A stretch of DNA of 64,000 nt from CBDANZ01 sp965197865 (GCA_965197865.1 CBDANZ010000005.1:744001-808000), one strand, 5' to 3'. Shown: positions 16,380 through 27,468, counted from the stretch's first letter. The notes: a model not told the origin generated them from the letters alone. Program-made: numbers and translations.

Positions 16380-17984
16380 GTGTCGAACGATGACGACGCG
16401 GGCCTGAAAGGCCCGCGCTACACGTTGGGTACCCGTTCCCTCGACTTCGCGCTGGCAGCCTCGTCCGGCGTCCTGCTGGCGTTCAGCTTTCCACGCTTCG
16501 GTCATCCCGCGCTGGGCTGGATCGCGCTGGCACCGCTACTGGTCGCCCTCGAGCGAGGATCTCTTATTCGAGCTTTCACGCTCGGGCTCGTCGCCGGAGC
16601 CGTGTACTTCACCGGAACGCTGTACTGGATCACGCGGGTGATGGTGGTTTACGGCGATCTCCAAACGATTGTGGCCGTGCTCGTCAACGCGGCGCTCATC
16701 GCGTATCTCGCGCTGTTTCCCGCGATCTTCTCTCTGATTACACGCCGGATGATGATGGCCTTTGGCCGTCGTGCGCTCATCGCTTCGCCGCTCGTGTGGG
16801 TAGCGACGGAGCTGGGGCGCACACATCTATTCGGCGGCTTCCCGTGGGTGCTACTCGGCTACAGCCAGGCGAGCGTGCTGCCGATCGCGCAACTCGCCAG
16901 CCTGTTCGGCGTCTTCGGGATCTCGGCACTGGCTGTGGCGGCCAGTGCGGCGTTGGGCGATGTCGCGGTCAGGCTGTTCGCCGACGGTCCGGCTGAAGCC
17001 GGACACTACGTCAACAGGAAATATCTGCCAGGGGTCGTCGTTGCAGCGCTTGTTCTTGTTGTTGCTGCGTGGGGAAGCGCCCGTGTCGCGCGTGGCGAAC
17101 TGACGCGGACCGGCCAGCCGTTTACGGTCGCGCTCGTACAAGGCAACGTGGATCAGGCGGAGAAGTGGGACGCCGCCCGCGCGGGCACCATCTTTCAGAA
17201 CTACCTGGACATGACACGACAGGCGATCAGCAAGGGCGTCGACCTCGTCGTGTGGCCGGAGTCGGCCACGCCGTTCGTCTTCGAAGATGACCCGGCGGCG
17301 GCTGATCAAATTCGGGCGCTCGCTCGAGAAGCGAAGGTTCCCATTCTCCTCGGCAGCGATCAGATCGAACGCGGAAGTCCGACCCGATACTACAACTCGG
17401 CCTACCTCATTCGCGCCGACGGCACGACGGCCGGTGTGTACCGCAAGATGCACCTGGTCCCGTTCGGAGAATACGTGCCGTTCAGGCGCGTGTTTTTCTT
17501 TGCCGCCCCTCTGGTGGAAGCCGTCACGGATTTCTCGTCTGGGGAGTCAGCGGTCCTGCTACCGGTCGACGGGCACTCTGTGAGCACGGCCATCTGCTAT
17601 GAGATCGTCTACCCGCACCTCGTCGGTCGATTCGTCCGCGCCGGAAGTGAGCTGCTGACGACAATCACGAATGACGCGTGGTTCGGTCCGACGTCGGCGC
17701 CGTACCAGCATTTCGAGCAGGCGTCGATGCGCGCTATCGAGAACGGTCGGTACCTGGTCCGGGCGGCCAACACGGGCATCAGCGGTGTCGTGGATCCGTA
17801 CGGCCGGATCGCCGCGCAGAGCCGCATCTTCGAGCCCGCCGTGATCGTCAGTCAGGCGCGCTTCCTGCAGGTGGCAACCGTGTACATGCGGACCGGCGAC
17901 GTCTTTGCGTACGCGGCCGTGGCCGTGACGATCGTGATGCTCGTGGTGGCGCGCGGCTCCTCCCGTCGTAGAATGAAACAGTAG
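16380..17984 (+). CDS. lnt: Apolipoprotein N-acyltransferase
   Basis: Lnt adds the third acyl chain to the N-terminal Cys of lipoproteins at the inner membrane. The 534-residue protein has several N-terminal membrane helices, a periplasmic nitrilase domain and a last C-terminal helix. The catalytic triad is visible: Glu in VVWPESATPF, Lys in YRKMHLVPFGEYVPF and Cys in TAICYEIVYPHL. Two short peptides are encoded by hairpin repeats: LKGPRYT near the N-terminus, and GPAEAGHYV in the loop before the helix YLPGVVVAALVLVV. Both are in frame and outside the catalytic domain. GTG 16380 is the start. It works with the Lol genes at 45-47 kb. Confidence 0.94.
   Translation: MSNDDDAGLKGPRYTLGTRSLDFALAASSGVLLAFSFPRFGHPALGWIALAPLLVALERGSLIRAFTLGLVAGAVYFTGTLYWITRVMVVYGDLQTIVAVLVNAALIAYLALFPAIFSLITRRMMMAFGRRALIASPLVWVATELGRTHLFGGFPWVLLGYSQASVLPIAQLASLFGVFGISALAVAASAALGDVAVRLFADGPAEAGHYVNRKYLPGVVVAALVLVVAAWGSARVARGELTRTGQPFTVALVQGNVDQAEKWDAARAGTIFQNYLDMTRQAISKGVDLVVWPESATPFVFEDDPAAADQIRALAREAKVPILLGSDQIERGSPTRYYNSAYLIRADGTTAGVYRKMHLVPFGEYVPFRRVFFFAAPLVEAVTDFSSGESAVLLPVDGHSVSTAICYEIVYPHLVGRFVRAGSELLTTITNDAWFGPTSAPYQHFEQASMRAIENGRYLVRAANTGISGVVDPYGRIAAQSRIFEPAVIVSQARFLQVATVYMRTGDVFAYAAVAVTIVMLVVARGSSRRRMKQ
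16397..16424. repeat. TGAA-family hairpin translated near the Lnt N-terminus
   Basis: CGCGGGCCT and AGGCCCGCG are perfect 9-base arms around GAA, followed by CTACACG. It lies in frame within the first 20 codons of lnt. Confidence 0.8.
16987..17010. repeat. TGAA-family hairpin translated inside Lnt (GPAEAGHY)
   Basis: GTCCGGC TGAA GCCGGAC (16987-17004) followed by ACTACG. It is read in frame as part of GPAEAGHYV, between two membrane helices of Lnt. Confidence 0.85.
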
Positions 17985-18030
17985 ATTTGCACGTCGCAGT
18001 CTGCCATTTTTAACTGTGAGGATTGCCTGA

Positions 18031-19165
18031 ATGCCTACCGTCGACGATTTGAGGCGCCGCTACGAAGATCTCAGCAAGCGAGCGGTCGATCTGCGGAGCT
18101 ATCTTTGAGGCCTCCCGACCCGACGAAGAGCTGACCCGCCTCGAAGCGCGCGCTGTCGCGCCCGATTTCTGGAAAGACCAGGCCGAAGCACAGAAGGTGC
18201 TGCAGCGCCGCCGACGGCTCGAGCAGGACTGCGAACTGGTGGTGTCGCTCAAGAAGAAAAGCGACGACCTGGCCGTCCTCGTGGAGTGGGCCGAAGCGGG
18301 CGAGCCGGTCGATGCCGAATTCGGCCATGCACTCGAGGCACTCGATCAGGAGGTGCAGGCCGGTGAGACTAAGGAGATGCTCAGCGGCGAGCACGATCGC
18401 AAGAACGCGATTGTGACGATTCATCCCGGCGCCGGCGGCACCGAATCGCAGGACTGGGCGGAAATGCTACTGCGAATGTACCTGCGCTGGACGGAACGCC
18501 GCGGCTTCAAACGGGAGATGATCGACCACCAGCCCGGCGACGAGGCAGGGTTGAAGAGCGCCACGCTGACGGTCACGGGCGAATACGCCTACGGCCTCTT
18601 GTCGGCCGAAGCGGGCGTCCACCGCCTCGTACGCATTTCGCCGTTCGACCAAGCGGCGCGGCGTCACACGTCGTTCGCGTCGATGTACGTCTGGCCGGAG
18701 CTTTCCGCGGACATCGACGTGGAGATAGACGAGAACGATCTTCGGATCGACACGTATCGCTCGAGCGGCGCCGGGGGTCAGCACGTCAACGTCACCGATT
18801 CGGCCGTTCGCATCACGCATCTGCCAACGGGCATCGTCGTATCCTGCCAAAACGAGCGATCGCAGCACCGCAACCGCGATTCAGCGATGAAGGTTCTGAA
18901 GGCGCGCCTCTACGATCTCAGGACAAAGGAACAGCAAGCGAGGCTCGCGCAGATCAGTGGTGCGAAAAAGGAGATCGCCTTTGGAAACCAGATCCGGAGC
19001 TACGTGCTGCACCCGTATCAGCTCGTGAAAGATCATCGCACAAAGGAACAGGTCGGGGACGTCAACCGTGTGCTCGACGGCGACATCGACGGCCTCATCA
19101 AGAGCTTTCTCCTGAAAAAGGCGAGCGGCACGCTCGGCGAGGCAGTGGAGGACGAGGCGGACTAG
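18031..19165 (+). CDS. prfB: Peptide chain release factor 2, programmed +1 frameshift
   Basis: RF2 reads UGA and UAA stops. The gene opens at ATG 18031 (MPTVDDLRRRYEDLSKRAVD) and meets TGA at 18106-18108 after 25 codons. Shifting +1 at CTT restores EASRPDEELTRLEARAVAPD and the full factor of about 377 residues. The recognition tripeptide SPF (VRISPFDQAARRH) and the catalytic GGQ (SSGAGGQHVNVTDSAVR) are intact. The frameshift is the classic autoregulatory loop: low RF2 slows UGA decoding and favours the shift. The 3' end overlaps the convergent PBP gene by four bases. Confidence 0.97.
18095..18108 (+). promoter_or_regulatory. prfB programmed frameshift signal
   Basis: An internal Shine-Dalgarno-like GGAG (18095-18098) precedes TAT CTT TGA, with the slippery CTT at 18103-18105 and the in-frame TGA at 18106-18108. 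Layout and spacing match the bacterial RF2 recoding site. Confidence 0.95.
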
Positions 19166-21489
19166 CGGTCGCCGTCGAGCCCACCCGGCTGGGTGCCGGC
19201 GATGAAGGTCTCCGTGATGGCGTCTGGGTGTTCCGGAGACGTCGGGGTTCCGGTGGCGCGATCGACGGACAAGAACACGATATTCTCTGGCGCTTCGAAC
19301 TGAGGTGGGCTGTCCTTGTCGGACCGGCCGGCGACATAGGCCTTCATGAAGTCGATCCAGATCGGCAGCGCAGCGGCCGCGCCGGTCTCGTTCGGTCCCA
19401 GCGATTTGTTCTCGTCCAGACCGGTCCAGACGCCGACGGTGATGTCGGGATCGAAGCCGATGAACCACGCGTCGGTGTTGTCATCGACCGTGCCGGTCTT
19501 CCCAGCCAGCGGCCAGTTCAGGCTCGCGGCAGCCGAGGCGGTGCCGCGCTCGACGACGCCAGAGAGCAGGCTCGTCATGACGAACGCTGTGTCCGCGCGG
19601 ATGACGTTCGCCGGCTCGGCCCGGTTTTCCTCGAGCAGGTTGCCGTCGCGGTCCATCACCCACTGAATCTGGAACGGCTTCATCTGCACGCCCCTGTTTG
19701 GAAACACTGTGTAGGCGCTCGTCACTTCCAGGAGCGTGCCGTCGCCAGCGCCGAGCGCAATCGACAAATACGGCGGGAAGTCCTGCCCGAAGCCGAAGCG
19801 CTTAGCATACGCAAGCACCTGAGCGGGTTCGAGCATTTCCATCATGCGGATCGCGGGGATATTGCGCGACTGCTCCAGGGCGCGTCTGAGCGTGATGGGG
19901 CCCTCGAACTCGCGGTCATAGTTTCGGGGCGTGTACATCTCGTCGGGACCGGACGGATAGCTGACCGGTTCATCGACGATCACCGACGCCGGCGTGAAGC
20001 CGCGATCGATGGCGGTGGTGTACACGATCGGCTTGAAGGTCGAGCCAAGCTGCCGGTACGCCTGCACGGCACGGTTGAACTTGCTTCGGCCGAAGCTCCA
20101 GCCGCCCACCATCGCCTTGATCTGCCCGGTGCGGTTGTCGATCGCGACGAGCGCTCCCTCGACAATGGGCGTTTGTTCCAGCACAACCGAGACGATGCGG
20201 GTGGCCTCATCGATCTCTGTGATCTCGACCTCGATGAGGTCGCCCACCTTGAAGAGACTGGCGGCCGACGCGCGGCCCGTCCACCCGAAGCCTTCACGCG
20301 TGAGAGTTGCGTGATAAGGGCCTATCCGCAGCCGCGCGCCGCCTGCTGGCGCGGGCCGACCGATCGCGGTCACCACCGCCGGCACGATGTCGTCGACCTC
20401 AATTGACCGGTTCCAGCGGTCGTCCTTGAATCCGTCGATCGTGTGCCGCTCCACGACGACGTTCCTGGTCGGACGACGGAAGCCGCGCCGCTTGTCGAGG
20501 CGGCGCAAACCGTCTGCGAGCGCGCGATTGGCCGCGTCCTGCAACTTCGTGTCGAGCGTCGTTCGGACCGACAGGCCGCTCTCGTAGAGACGCTTGGCGC
20601 CGTAGCGCGCCTCGAGGTGCTTCCGCACCTCCTCGAGGAAGTACGGCGCCACCGACTGCTGCTGATCCGGCTCGCCGCGCACCACGATCGGCTTGGCCTT
20701 CGCCTCCTCGGCACGCGCTTGCGTGATGAAGCCTTCGTCGGCCATGCGCTCGAGCGCGTAGGCGCGCCGCCTGAGCGCGGCGGTCATGTTCACGTACGGG
20801 CTGTGCCGTCCGGGAGCCTGGATGATCCCGGCAAGCAGCGCCGCTTCGCCGAGAACCAGGTCCTTCGCCGATTTGCCGAAGTAGAGGCGTGCGGCCGACT
20901 CCACGCCGTAGGTGCCGTGGCCGAAGAGCACCTGGTTGGCGTAGAGCGTGAGAATCTCGCGCTTCGTGTACCGCTTCTCAATCCGGATCGCGACAATGGC
21001 CTCTCGGATTTTCCGGTCGAGGCTCATATCGCCCAATTCGAAGCCCACGGCCTCCGGAAGAAGGTTGCGCGCGAGTTGCTGCGTAAGCGTGCTCGCTCCG
21101 GCCGGACGCGACGTGCGCCGTGCGATGATGTCACGCATGCCCTCGAGCACATCCCGCATGAGCGTGACGGCAATCCGCGAAATGCTCAGTCCGAAGTGGG
21201 AATTGAAGGTGCCGTCCTCGGCCGCGATGATGGCCAGCCGCAAGTCGGGCGCGATGTCGTCGTAGCCGACCAGCAGGCGCCGCTGCACCGCGAACTCGCC
21301 GATCGGCCGCCCGTCTGCCGAGAACACGCGCGTGATCGTGCTCGGGTTGTAATTGTCGAGCGCGGAGATCTGTGGGAGATCGCCGGCATACGCGAAGAGG
21401 ACGCCGCTGAGGATGCCGACGAGCGCCGCCGTAATGAACAGGGCGGCGACGCCGGCATTACGAGCGAATCGGACGACGTAGTGGGCCAC
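19162..21489 (-). CDS. Penicillin-binding protein 1A-type bifunctional peptidoglycan synthase
   Basis: A class A PBP of 775 residues that polymerises and crosslinks peptidoglycan. An N-terminal membrane anchor (VAALFITAALVGILSGVLFA) precedes the GT51 glycosyltransferase domain, with IIAAEDGTFNSHFGLS (catalytic Glu) and GASTLTQQLARNL. An OB-like insert sits between the domains. The transpeptidase domain has the catalytic Ser in RQLGSTFKPIVY, SRN in EQSRNIPAI, and KTG in LAGKTGTVDDNTDAWF. It converges on prfB. Upstream, on the same strand, is the FecR/DUF6600 gene, 18 bases away, so the two may share a transcript. Confidence 0.95.
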   Translation of the reverse strand: MAHYVVRFARNAGVAALFITAALVGILSGVLFAYAGDLPQISALDNYNPSTITRVFSADGRPIGEFAVQRRLLVGYDDIAPDLRLAIIAAEDGTFNSHFGLSISRIAVTLMRDVLEGMRDIIARRTSRPAGASTLTQQLARNLLPEAVGFELGDMSLDRKIREAIVAIRIEKRYTKREILTLYANQVLFGHGTYGVESAARLYFGKSAKDLVLGEAALLAGIIQAPGRHSPYVNMTAALRRRAYALERMADEGFITQARAEEAKAKPIVVRGEPDQQQSVAPYFLEEVRKHLEARYGAKRLYESGLSVRTTLDTKLQDAANRALADGLRRLDKRRGFRRPTRNVVVERHTIDGFKDDRWNRSIEVDDIVPAVVTAIGRPAPAGGARLRIGPYHATLTREGFGWTGRASAASLFKVGDLIEVEITEIDEATRIVSVVLEQTPIVEGALVAIDNRTGQIKAMVGGWSFGRSKFNRAVQAYRQLGSTFKPIVYTTAIDRGFTPASVIVDEPVSYPSGPDEMYTPRNYDREFEGPITLRRALEQSRNIPAIRMMEMLEPAQVLAYAKRFGFGQDFPPYLSIALGAGDGTLLEVTSAYTVFPNRGVQMKPFQIQWVMDRDGNLLEENRAEPANVIRADTAFVMTSLLSGVVERGTASAAASLNWPLAGKTGTVDDNTDAWFIGFDPDITVGVWTGLDENKSLGPNETGAAAALPIWIDFMKAYVAGRSDKDSPPQFEAPENIVFLSVDRATGTPTSPEHPDAITETFIAGTQPGGLDGDR

Positions 21490-21507
21490 GAAGAGTCAGT
21501 GTACCAC

Positions 21508-22950
21508 CTAGGGGCGGCCTGACCGCCGTCGCCCGGGCGCCGCAGCTCCGCCTGAACCTGGCGCTTGTTGCGCCGGCGCGGCCCTTGGGGCGGCGCCGCG
21601 TGGCGTCGCGCTCATGGCCGGCGGCGACGCCGATCGCGACGGCCTCGGCGGCGACGGTGGGATACGTAACGGCTCAGTCCGAGAAGCGCTGGGAGCGGCG
21701 CGCCGACTGCCCACTGATGACCGTCGACTGTCGAGTGCCGGTTGAGGACCAACGACTAAGGAGCGTGGTCCGGCCACGCCACAGTTCCGCTGTCTTGCGG
21801 TCGCGATCGCCGCCGACTGCGGCGACGTCATCCCAAGTCGTGGAACCGCGTGCGGCGGAGACACAGGCGGCTTGGATGAGACGGTGAAGGAGGTGTTCGC
21901 CGGAATCACCTCCGGGGCGACCGCATATTTGTGTGCGACGAATTCATAACCACCGAAGAAGGGTGAGGGCACCTGAACCCACCCGGTCCACGGATTGCCG
22001 AAGACCATCGTCAGGGCAAAGACAGGTCCGCCGTCGAACCCAAGCGGACACCAGCCGACAAATCCCGGCGCTGCCGACCAGGCCACCCAGGCCGGCGCCC
22101 AGTGCCGGTCAGGGATCCAGAACCATTTATTTTGTGCGAAGCCCCAGCGGCCGTAGTGATGCATGGGCCAGGCCCGGATGTCGTGGCCGATCCACGTCCA
22201 TCCGTACGGACGAAGCGAGGCCCAGTAGCCGCGGTAGTACGGGCGCCACGTCGGTGCGACGGCGGGATACCACACGTAGCCGTGCGGCTGCTGGTAGTAC
22301 CACGAACCGTATCGATCGAATGTGCCGCTGTACATGTGCAAGTCTCGCGGCAAGTACTGCGCCGACCGAGTTCCGAGGCGTGCCTCGCGCCGCTGGGTCA
22401 ACCAGCGATCGAAGGCATCGAACCGCGCGGAGTTGAATGGAAACGGATAACTTGGCGCTGCAAGGTCGCGCGCCAGCGTTCGCTCGCCGTCTCCCGCCGT
22501 CGTCGACCCGTGCTCGGTCGAAAGCGACGTGGATCCGCGGAAGACCGCAAGCTCGATCTCGGGCCCGCCCGGCGCCGAAAGAAGCGCCACGCGATATTCG
22601 CCTGGACCGTTGGTGGTAGCCGACGCGACCGGCGTGTCGATCTGATACCGGACCGTCCTCGACGGATCGGAGGAGCCGGCCACGACGAGCATGACGCGAC
22701 CCTCCGTCAGTCGGAGCAGCGTTGGGGACTGAAGATCGAGCACACCGAACTGGTCGAGGTTGAGCGCCGAGCCGTCAGGAAACAATACCTCCACGCGACC
22801 TTGTGTCGTACGGAGACGATTGCCAGGCAGGAACGGCTCGCCGGCGGCCGCCGACTGCGCCTGCCCTTCGCGTTCGAGCATCGCGGTTCCGTCAACAAAT
22901 GCCACGTGTGCTGGAGGCGGCTCCTGTGCGCGCGCCACAGAAACAGTCAC
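21508..22950 (-). CDS. FecR-domain and DUF6600-like secreted protein; N-terminus probably frameshifted
   Basis: About 480 residues: the tail of a signal peptide, then a FecR-like domain (LRTTQGRVEVLFPDGSALNL; TRVEVG-type elements are absent). A Tyr/Trp-rich segment follows (GTFDRYGSWYYQQPHGYVW; WTWIGHDIRAWPMHHYGRWG) typical of DUF6600 proteins, ending in a long Pro/Ser/Arg-rich tail. The frame opens at GTG 22950, inside what looks like the signal peptide. Upstream sense (PRTSLLVPALLSV) continues in frame but has no start codon. ATG 23015 with GAGG ahead would supply one if the G run at 22996-23001 had one more base. Function unknown; a cell-surface role is likely. Confidence 0.75.
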   Translation of the reverse strand: MTVSVARAQEPPPAHVAFVDGTAMLEREGQAQSAAAGEPFLPGNRLRTTQGRVEVLFPDGSALNLDQFGVLDLQSPTLLRLTEGRVMLVVAGSSDPSRTVRYQIDTPVASATTNGPGEYRVALLSAPGGPEIELAVFRGSTSLSTEHGSTTAGDGERTLARDLAAPSYPFPFNSARFDAFDRWLTQRREARLGTRSAQYLPRDLHMYSGTFDRYGSWYYQQPHGYVWYPAVAPTWRPYYRGYWASLRPYGWTWIGHDIRAWPMHHYGRWGFAQNKWFWIPDRHWAPAWVAWSAAPGFVGWCPLGFDGGPVFALTMVFGNPWTGWVQVPSPFFGGYEFVAHKYAVAPEVIPANTSFTVSSKPPVSPPHAVPRLGMTSPQSAAIATARQRNCGVAGPRSLVVGPQPALDSRRSSVGSRRAAPSASRTEPLRIPPSPPRPSRSASPPAMSATPRGAAPRAAPAQQAPGSGGAAAPGRRRSGRP

Positions 22951-23109
22951 TGACAGCAGCGCTGGAACGAGCAGACTTGTACGTGGACCTACGAAGGGGG
23001 GCGCGGAAAATCCATAGACCGCCTCGTACGAGGAGGGGCAGGACTGGCTAGCAAATCAATGATACCGCGATAAGCAGGCAACCCCCTTGAACTTCTTGTG
23101 GCTTTGATA

Positions 23110-23138
23110 GTGACAACAACATACTCAGGTTATATACT
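23110..23138 (+). promoter_or_regulatory. Probable sigma-70-type promoter of the dnaK operon
   Basis: GTGACA (23110-23115), a 17-base spacer, then TATACT (23133-23138); each hexamer matches the consensus at five of six positions. The spacer holds ACTCAGG (23123-23129), which resembles one arm of the HspR operator (HAIR). I do not see the partner arm at the expected distance. The dnaK ATG is 47 bases after the -10 box. Confidence 0.6.
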
Positions 23139-23185
23139 CTGGACCACATCAGGCATACCGGGCGGTCCCGGTTCACGGGGGCAGC

Positions 23186-25126
<1,941 letters not shown>

Positions 25127-25138
25127 GAGCGTGCTCTC

Positions 25139-26230
25139 ATGGATTTCTATGTCCTGCTTGGTGTCGAGCGCAGTGCGTCGCCGAACGACATCAGGCGCGC
25201 GTATAAGCGGCTCGCCCGCCGGTACCATCCGGACATCAATCCTGGCGATCACATTGCGGTGGAACAGTTCCGGCAAATTGCCGAAGCGTACGAAACGCTG
25301 AGCGATGCGGCCCGCCGGCGGCAGTACGACACGGCGGGGCCGAGCGGTCCCGCCGCCGAGCACCCCACGTTCGGGTTTGAAGGCTTCGACTTCTCGGTCA
25401 GCGTGAGCGGCGAATCGGCGCCCACCTTCGGCGATCTGTTTGCCGACGTGCTGCACCGCGGCGCGCGCCGAAGAGACGGCGAGCCCGAGCGCGGCTCAGA
25501 CCTGTATCAGTCGCTTGCCTTGTCCTTCGAGGAGGCGGTGCGAGGCGGACAATGGTCCATGGCGGTGACGCGGCAGGTGTACTGCCGCACGTGCCGGGGG
25601 GCCGGCCACCTGCCGACGACAGAAGGCCGGTGTGGCGTCTGTTCCGGCAGCGGCTTTGTGAAGTCGGCTCGCGGTCACATGGTGTTCTCGAAGCCGTGCC
25701 CGCAGTGTCGCGGGAGCGGGCGGCAGGCCGAGGGGCGGTGCACGACCTGCGGTGGCGACCAGATGGAGACACGGACCGAGCCGCTGATCATTCAGGTGCC
25801 GCCTGGGCTGGCCGACCGCGCGCGCGTCCGCGTGCCGGGCAAAGGGTATGCGGGCAGAAACGGGGGCGGGGCCGGCGACCTCTACGTCACCATCTTGGTC
25901 GAGCCGCATCCGCTGTTCCGTCGCGAGGGCGGCGATCTTCACATGGTCGTCCCGATCGCGATTCACGAGGCCGCACTTGGCGCGAAGATGGACGTGCCGT
26001 CGCTCGACGGCCACACGCGGCTGCGCGTGCCACCCGGGACCCAGTCGGGGCAGCGCTTCCGGCTGCGCGAACGCGGCGTCAGGTCGGTGCGCGGCCAGCG
26101 CCGCGGCGATCTGGTCGTCGAAGTGCGGCTGGTGCTGCCCAGGCTGCTCGATGAGCGGTCGAAGGAGCTGTTGAGGGAGTTCGGGCGGATTAACGGCGAG
26201 GACGTCAGAAGAGACCTGAACAGGAGCTAA
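25139..26230 (+). CDS. dnaJ: DnaJ-type co-chaperone
   Basis: Stimulates DnaK ATPase and delivers substrate; 363 residues. The J domain (about 1-65) has YHPDINPGD with the essential HPD. A G/F-like stretch is short. The zinc-binding region has four CxxCxGxG-type repeats: CRTCRGAG, CGVCSGSG, CPQCRGSG and CTTCGGDQ, the last lacking the final Gly. The C-terminal substrate-binding domain includes VRVPGKGYAGRNGGGAGDLY and LRVPPGTQSGQRFRLRERGV. It begins 12 bases after dnaK. Confidence 0.95.
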   Translation: MDFYVLLGVERSASPNDIRRAYKRLARRYHPDINPGDHIAVEQFRQIAEAYETLSDAARRRQYDTAGPSGPAAEHPTFGFEGFDFSVSVSGESAPTFGDLFADVLHRGARRRDGEPERGSDLYQSLALSFEEAVRGGQWSMAVTRQVYCRTCRGAGHLPTTEGRCGVCSGSGFVKSARGHMVFSKPCPQCRGSGRQAEGRCTTCGGDQMETRTEPLIIQVPPGLADRARVRVPGKGYAGRNGGGAGDLYVTILVEPHPLFRREGGDLHMVVPIAIHEAALGAKMDVPSLDGHTRLRVPPGTQSGQRFRLRERGVRSVRGQRRGDLVVEVRLVLPRLLDERSKELLREFGRINGEDVRRDLNRS

Positions 26231-26249
26231 AACACGGGTTTGGCGGCCC

Positions 26250-26669
26250 ATGAAGAAAAGCGGTAAGGCCTACTTCATGATCAGTGCGGTGGCGCAGAAG
26301 TACAACGTCCATCCGCAGACGCTGCGCCTCTACGAGCGCGAAGGGCTGCTGAAGCCTTCGCGCACCGAAGGGAACACGCGGCTGTATTCGGAAGAAGATC
26401 TCGAGCAGCTCGAGACGATTCTGTCACTTACCCGAGACCTCGGCGTGAATCTCGCCGGCGTGGAGATTATCCTCAACATGCGCCGCAAGATCGAGCGCAT
26501 GCAGCACGAGGTCAACGAGTTTATGGAATACGTCAAGCGCGAGTTCGCGCGCGGGATCGACGACTGGGAGCAGCGTCTGTCGACCGCGCTCGTCAAGTCG
26601 TCGCCGACCGATCTGGTCCGCGCGGCGCCTCACAAGAACGAAGACTCGAAAGCCAAGAGTCAGAAGTGA
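26250..26669 (+). CDS. hspR: MerR-family heat-shock repressor HspR
   Basis: A 139-residue MerR-type regulator. The winged helix is YFMISAVAQKYNVHPQTLRL, then YEREGLLKPSRTEGNTRLYS; GVNLAGVEIILNMRRKIERM starts the coiled-coil dimer helix. HspR represses dnaK operons through HAIR sites, with DnaK as co-repressor in actinobacteria. The position after dnaK and dnaJ supports this role. Its stop TGA overlaps the GTG start of the downstream sigma factor. Confidence 0.93.
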   Translation: MKKSGKAYFMISAVAQKYNVHPQTLRLYEREGLLKPSRTEGNTRLYSEEDLEQLETILSLTRDLGVNLAGVEIILNMRRKIERMQHEVNEFMEYVKREFARGIDDWEQRLSTALVKSSPTDLVRAAPHKNEDSKAKSQK

Positions 26670-27427
26670 CGCCTTTCGTGTATGCTTCTCGCGTGTGGAG
26701 ACGGCATGCGGCAGGCGGAGAGGATCTCGGAACGCGCTCTGCCTATCTCCGCGAGATCGCCGAGCTCCCATGCCTCACGGTCGATGAAGAGCGCCAGCTT
26801 GGCGCAGCCATTCAGCGCGACAGCGACGAAGCCGCGCTGGTCCGCCTCGTCGAATCCAACTTGCGATTCGTCGTCAGCTACGCGAAGCGATATCGCGGTT
26901 TGGGGGTGTCGTTCCTCGATCTGATTGACGAGGGCAATCTCGGGCTGATCGAGGCGGCGCGGCGTTTCGACCCGTCGAGAAACGTCAAGTTCGTCACTTA
27001 CGCCGTCTGGTGGATCCGGGAGTCGATGATGCACGCGCTCTCGGATCAGACGCGCGCCTTTTCGTTTCCGCCGAAACTGTTTCCCGTGCTCGGCCACGGC
27101 GTCGACGATATGTCGCTGAGCGATTCGGCGTCGCCCGATGGATCACGCGTGGTCGCCGATACGCTGCCGCAGAAGCAGGTGCCGCCAGTCGAGGACGAGA
27201 TGATCCATCAGGTGGATCTCGATGAGCTCGAATCCGCGTTGGGCAACCTCAACGGCAAGGAGCGAGAGGTCGTTCGGCTGCGGTTCGGCCTGGAGGACGA
27301 TATGCCGCGGACACTTCAGGAGATCGGCGATCGACTGCACCTGTCGCGCGAGCGCGTGCGCCAGATTGAATCGTGCGCGAAGGACAAGCTCCGGCGTTCC
27401 GCGAAGCTCCGGAGCCACTTGAATTAG
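26666..27427 (+). CDS. Sigma-70 family RNA polymerase sigma factor lacking most of region 3
   Basis: A 253-residue sigma factor. Region 1.2 (SAYLREIAELPCLTVDEERQ) leads into region 2 (ESNLRFVVSYAKRYRGLGVS; LIDEGNLGLIEAARRFDP; KFVTYAVWWIRESMMHAL). The segment after region 2 (residues about 130-165) is short and not region-3-like. Region 4 has HLSRERVRQIESCAKDKLRR. The length resembles RpoH-type factors, but the sequence is closer to the RpoD/RpoS group. It starts at GTG 26666, overlapping the hspR stop, so translation is coupled. A heat-shock or stress role is inferred from its place in the dnaK operon. Confidence 0.9.
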   Translation: MTPFVYASRVWRRHAAGGEDLGTRSAYLREIAELPCLTVDEERQLGAAIQRDSDEAALVRLVESNLRFVVSYAKRYRGLGVSFLDLIDEGNLGLIEAARRFDPSRNVKFVTYAVWWIRESMMHALSDQTRAFSFPPKLFPVLGHGVDDMSLSDSASPDGSRVVADTLPQKQVPPVEDEMIHQVDLDELESALGNLNGKEREVVRLRFGLEDDMPRTLQEIGDRLHLSRERVRQIESCAKDKLRRSAKLRSHLN

Positions 27428-27468
27428 GTGTTGGGCCCGACCTGGCCTGCCTGCCCTGGCGCTAAACG

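Noticed and set aside
23040..23185. CIRCE or complete HAIR operator upstream of dnaK
   Set aside because: No TTAGCACTC-type palindrome; only one HAIR-like arm (ACTCAGG) is visible.
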